DNA from: Planctomycetota bacterium
GTDB taxonomy: Bacteria > Planctomycetota > MHYJ01 > JACPRB01
NCBI GenBank assembly: GCA_023261405.1
Contig: JAHFOZ010000030.1
Location: 1-9,245 of the forward strand
Length of the DNA: 9,245 nt
Direction: 5' to 3'
The position numbers were made by a program, and so were the translations under genes. Under the pieces are notes generated by a model, which saw only the letters and a list, made by a program, of their open reading frames with translations, was not told where the DNA came from and ran no database searches. Positions 6,979 to 9,245 of this stretch are shown here, one piece after another. Within the stretch, counting starts at the first letter, position 1, and each line of letters starts with the position of its first letter.

Positions 6979-7761
6979 TCACTTCTCCGGAAGGAGCACC
7001 GCGCCCCCCACGCCGTAGCCGAGCGTCAGGACGAGCGTCTTCACCCTCGGCATCGCCAGCCGGGCCGAGGCCGCCGCGAGCTCCGCGTCGTTGATCAGGA
7101 GCACCCGCGAATGACCCAGGCCGGCGCGGACGAACGCGTCCCGGACGAGCGTGCGATCCCCCTCCATTCCGGCATAGGAACTCCCGCCCGGCAGGCCCTC
7201 GCTGTCCAACTCGCAGGGGAGCGCCAGCACCACGGCCGGGGGCGGTATCGCCCCGGCCCCTTCGCGGAGCGCCCGCGCCAGGAAGTCCCGCAGCCGCTCG
7301 CGATCCTCCGGGGTCCACGCCTCCCCGCCCCGCGCGGGCAGGCGATCGAAGTCGCGGAGGATGACGCCGCGCCGGCCGCCGTGCGAGACCTTGATCGACG
7401 TCTGTCCCATGTCGACCACCATGCCGGGAAGCCCCTCCTCCCGGAGCAGCGCGAGACCCCCCGCTTCGCCGGCGAAAGGACCGTCCGGCAAGAGGGTCCC
7501 CAGAGCTCCGGCGCGGCTCCCGGCGACGAAGACCCTCTCGAAGTCGCGCGCGGCCTCGAGAGGCGAGCCCGAACGGCTCCGCGCCCGGCCTTCCCGGAGC
7601 GCCTCGAGGGCGTTGCGCAGGACCGCGGAGAAGTGCGGCGAGCCCATGTGATCCCAGAGTATCCCTCCGTCCACGACGAGGTCCCAGAGCTCAAGCGGGA
7701 CTACGCCCTCGAGCCGGACGCGCCGAAGATGGGGAGTTTGCTTTCCACGACCGGTTCCCAT
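6979..7761 (-). CDS. ROK-like ASKHA sugar kinase/regulator, motifs in rotated order
   Basis: From ATG at 7761 the protein is 260 aa. Kinase-fold motifs are VVDMGQTSIK (115-124, phosphate-1), LPCELDSEGL (181-190), LLINDAELAAA (221-231, with the Asn-Asp pair whose Asp is the ROK catalytic base) and LVLTLGYGVGGA (243-254, phosphate-2). The protein ends at K260, so the usual ROK C-terminal lobe and zinc motif CxCGxxGC do not follow. Instead, residues 44-106 before phosphate-1 resemble that lobe: an amphipathic helix, then RVFVAGSRAGALGTLL like the adenosine motif, then AGEAGGLALL like the final GAAxLA helix. This suggests circular permutation. Start is uncertain: ATG 7761 overlaps the GT2 gene by 61 bp; GTG 7674 (231 aa) and ATG 7647 (222 aa, GGAGGG 15 nt upstream) are alternatives. 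The stop is 1 nt before the deacetylase ATG. It may phosphorylate a sugar precursor for the cassette; activity is unproven. Confidence 0.75.
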   Translation of the reverse strand: MGTGRGKQTPHLRRVRLEGVVPLELWDLVVDGGILWDHMGSPHFSAVLRNALEALREGRARSRSGSPLEAARDFERVFVAGSRAGALGTLLPDGPFAGEAGGLALLREEGLPGMVVDMGQTSIKVSHGGRRGVILRDFDRLPARGGEAWTPEDRERLRDFLARALREGAGAIPPPAVVLALPCELDSEGLPGGSSYAGMEGDRTLVRDAFVRAGLGHSRVLLINDAELAAASARLAMPRVKTLVLTLGYGVGGAVLLPEK

Positions 7762-8675
7762 GCGGGGCACGGCGTCCTCGACAGGTGCCTGTAATAGAAC
7801 CTTTCCGCCCGGTAGCGCGCCCGGCAGAGGCCAAGCGCCATCTGGAAGACCCGCCACAGCCGGCGATCCCGCCCCGACGCGCGCCGAAGAGCCTTCCGGT
7901 CGATCCCCCGCACCCCCCAGCGGGCGTGCGCGTCGGCCGTCTCCGGAAAGAGCAGATTCAGGCGCTCGATCTCCATCCGCATCCGCCGATACGTGCGGTA
8001 CATCCCCTCGAAGGTCTCCGGCGGACGGAACCAGATCCGCCCTCCCGCGACCTCGCGGATCGCCCCGGGTCCGTGCTCGATCGCGGCCTTCCGCGAGAGA
8101 TAGATGTCGTCGATCTTCATCCCGGCGTGGAAGTTGTAGAACCCGTCGCGCGCCATCGACTCCAGTCGCGGCCGCAGCTCCTCGAGCGTGGGGATCTGCC
8201 AGCGGCGGATCGCGAAGAATCGCCCGTTGAACCAGCGCCGCGGGGTCTGAAAACCGTCGGTCCGGTTGTAGGCATGGAGCGCCTCCGCGAGGAGCGTGCG
8301 CCGCGAAGGCGGGAGCGGCGACTTCTGCGGAACCGCCACCTGTAGGCGCGGCTCCTCGAGCATCGCCCCGCACATCGCCTCGAGCGTCCCCGGCTCAACC
8401 CGGATGTCCGCGTCCGAGAACACCAGGAAGGGCGCCTCGCGGACCGCCGCCCGCTGCGCCTCCACGATCCCGCCGTGAGACTCGACTGTCCGCACCCGCG
8501 CAAACGACCGCGCGACCTCCGCGGTGCGATCCGTGCAGTCGTCACACACGACCTGCACGTCGAAGCGGATCGGCAGGCGCGTCTCGGCGACCCGCACCGC
8601 CTCGAGCACCGACTCGAGGCAGGCGCCGATCGCGCGCTCCTCGTTCTTCGCCGTCAGGGCGAGCGGGACCCTCAC
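7701..8675 (-). CDS. Family 2 glycosyltransferase (GT-A fold)
   Basis: The protein is 324 aa from a GTG at 8675, chosen because it overlaps the stop of the upstream gene as GTGA and has GAGGGG 8 nt before it; the frame is open further upstream, but only as overlap with that gene. The GT2 fold (PF00535-like) is shown by PLALTAKNEERAIGACLESV at 4-23, VCDDCTDRTAE at 43-53 (nucleotide-sugar-binding Asp pair D45/D46) and VFSDADIRVEPG at 85-96 with the D88-A-D90 metal motif. GMKIDDIYLSRKA (185-197) may carry the acceptor-side acidic pair, D189/D190. The C-terminal third is rich in Arg and aromatic residues and has no clear membrane span, so the enzyme is probably soluble or peripheral. It would move a sugar from a nucleotide donor to an unknown acceptor. 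Its stop lies inside the ROK-like gene if that gene starts at 7761. Confidence 0.9.
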   Translation of the reverse strand: MRVPLALTAKNEERAIGACLESVLEAVRVAETRLPIRFDVQVVCDDCTDRTAEVARSFARVRTVESHGGIVEAQRAAVREAPFLVFSDADIRVEPGTLEAMCGAMLEEPRLQVAVPQKSPLPPSRRTLLAEALHAYNRTDGFQTPRRWFNGRFFAIRRWQIPTLEELRPRLESMARDGFYNFHAGMKIDDIYLSRKAAIEHGPGAIREVAGGRIWFRPPETFEGMYRTYRRMRMEIERLNLLFPETADAHARWGVRGIDRKALRRASGRDRRLWRVFQMALGLCRARYRAERFYYRHLSRTPCPAWEPVVESKLPIFGASGSRA

Positions 8676-9245
8676 AGCACCAGCCCCTCGAGGAGCCTTC
8701 CGGTCTCGGCCCCGCCGTCGTGCGCACGATACGACTCGCCGACCCGCGCGGCGTTCTCGCGGTAGCGGCCCGGCGCCAGGAGGTGCTGCAGCGCGCCCCG
8801 GCACTCCTCCGGCGTCGCGCTCCCGAGGTCCATCGCGATCCCCACTCCGCTCTTCTCCACGAAGTGGGCGTTGTGGAACTGGTCGTTGCAGATCGGGGTG
8901 ATGAGGAGCGGCAGGCCGGAGGCGAGCGCCTCCATCACGGAATTCGCCCCGCCGTGGGTGATCATCGCCGAGACCCGCGGGAGCAGCTTGAGCTGCGGCG
9001 TGTACCGGACCGCGAGGACGTTCGTCGGCAGCTCGCCGAGGAGATCGGACCCCAGGAGCTCGCTCGCCGTCAGGACCAGCTGGGCGGGGAGCCCGCGGAC
9101 GGCCTCGATCGCGGTGCGGAACATCCGCGGCTGATGGAAGATCTGGCTCCCGAGGGACATGTAGACGACGGGCTGCGTGCGGCTCAGCCGATCCCATGGG
9201 AAGTCACACTCGTCGCCGCGCGGCCCGCCCGGGATCGAGGGCCCC
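8672..9245 (-). CDS. MGT/UGT-type glycosyltransferase, GT1 family (5' partial)
   Basis: 190 C-terminal residues are visible; the start lies outside the window. The ATG at 9160 is not the start, because the frame continues upstream with family-like sequence (CDFPWDRLSRTQPVVYMSLGS at visible residues 13-33, the linker and first strand of the C-terminal GT-B domain). The nucleotide-sugar-binding signature follows: ITHGGANSVMEALASGLPLL at 95-114 with H97, then P117 and D121-Q122 in PICNDQ, as in macrolide, plant-type and carotenoid UDP-glycosyltransferases. The enzyme should transfer a sugar from a UDP or dTDP donor to a small, often lipophilic, acceptor. Its TGA overlaps the GTG of the GT2 gene by 4 bp, so the two are translationally coupled. 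The acceptor-binding N-terminal domain is absent from the window, so the substrate cannot be suggested. Confidence 0.92.
   Translation of the reverse strand, partial: GPSIPGGPRGDECDFPWDRLSRTQPVVYMSLGSQIFHQPRMFRTAIEAVRGLPAQLVLTASELLGSDLLGELPTNVLAVRYTPQLKLLPRVSAMITHGGANSVMEALASGLPLLITPICNDQFHNAHFVEKSGVGIAMDLGSATPEECRGALQHLLAPGRYRENAARVGESYRAHDGGAETGRLLEGLVL

Noticed and set aside
6074..7318. Minus-strand open frame of 414 codons across the deacetylase and ROK-like genes
   Set aside because: It is a shifted frame of two genes with clear catalytic motifs; its product is low-complexity Arg/Ser/Thr-rich sequence.
7762..8373. N-terminal extension of the ROK-like frame to about 464 residues
   Set aside because: The frame is open, but this part overlaps the GT2 gene completely and reads as Arg/Gly/Ala-rich shadow sequence; the sensible starts are at 7761 or later.
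8676..9197. N-terminal extension of the GT2 frame to 498 residues
   Set aside because: It covers the GT1 coding region in another frame and lacks protein character; the GTG at 8675 in a GTGA overlap with its own Shine-Dalgarno explains the start.

Overview
The window is high-GC DNA, most likely from a member of the Planctomycetota. The main reason is a head-to-tail pair at 944-5258: a PSCyt1/PSCyt2/PSD1 cytochrome-type surface protein and a Tat-exported DUF1501 protein. This pair is a hallmark of planctomycetes and is also common in Verrucomicrobiota, which cannot be excluded. No rRNA, tRNA, CRISPR array or insertion sequence was recognised.

Layout. (1) 1-784, minus strand: a serine hydrolase/beta-lactamase-like lipoprotein whose 3' end lies outside the window. 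(2) 785-943: a divergent intergenic region with an 11-bp perfect inverted repeat (15 bp if a bulge is allowed). (3) 944-5258, plus strand: PSD1 protein and DUF1501 protein, overlapping by 11 bp. (4) 5259-5389: a short convergent gap with a coding-like frame but no recognisable gene. (5) 5390-6041, minus strand: an AbrB-type antitoxin and VapC/PIN toxin operon with its own AT-rich promoter and a candidate operator. (6) 6114-9245, minus strand: a tightly packed cassette, in transcription order a GT1 glycosyltransferase (5' end outside the window), a GT2 glycosyltransferase, a ROK-like ASKHA protein and a PIG-L-type deacetylase.

How the genes work together. The plus-strand pair probably makes exported proteins that act together; their biochemical role is unknown family-wide. 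The minus-strand cassette has junctions typical of translational coupling (4-bp GTGA overlap, about 61-bp overlap, 1-nt gap). Its content suggests stepwise assembly of a glycoconjugate: two sugar transfers, a possible sugar kinase step, and N-deacetylation. The substrate cannot be read from the sequence. The toxin-antitoxin pair looks like an independent module, judging by its local AT-rich promoter and more relaxed codon use.

The most unusual observation is the ROK-like protein at 6979-7761. Its motifs appear in rotated order: a stretch resembling the ROK C-terminal (adenosine-side) region comes first, followed by phosphate-1, the Asn-Asp motif and phosphate-2, after which the protein ends. 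This is what a circular permutation of the fold would look like, and it needs a structural check.
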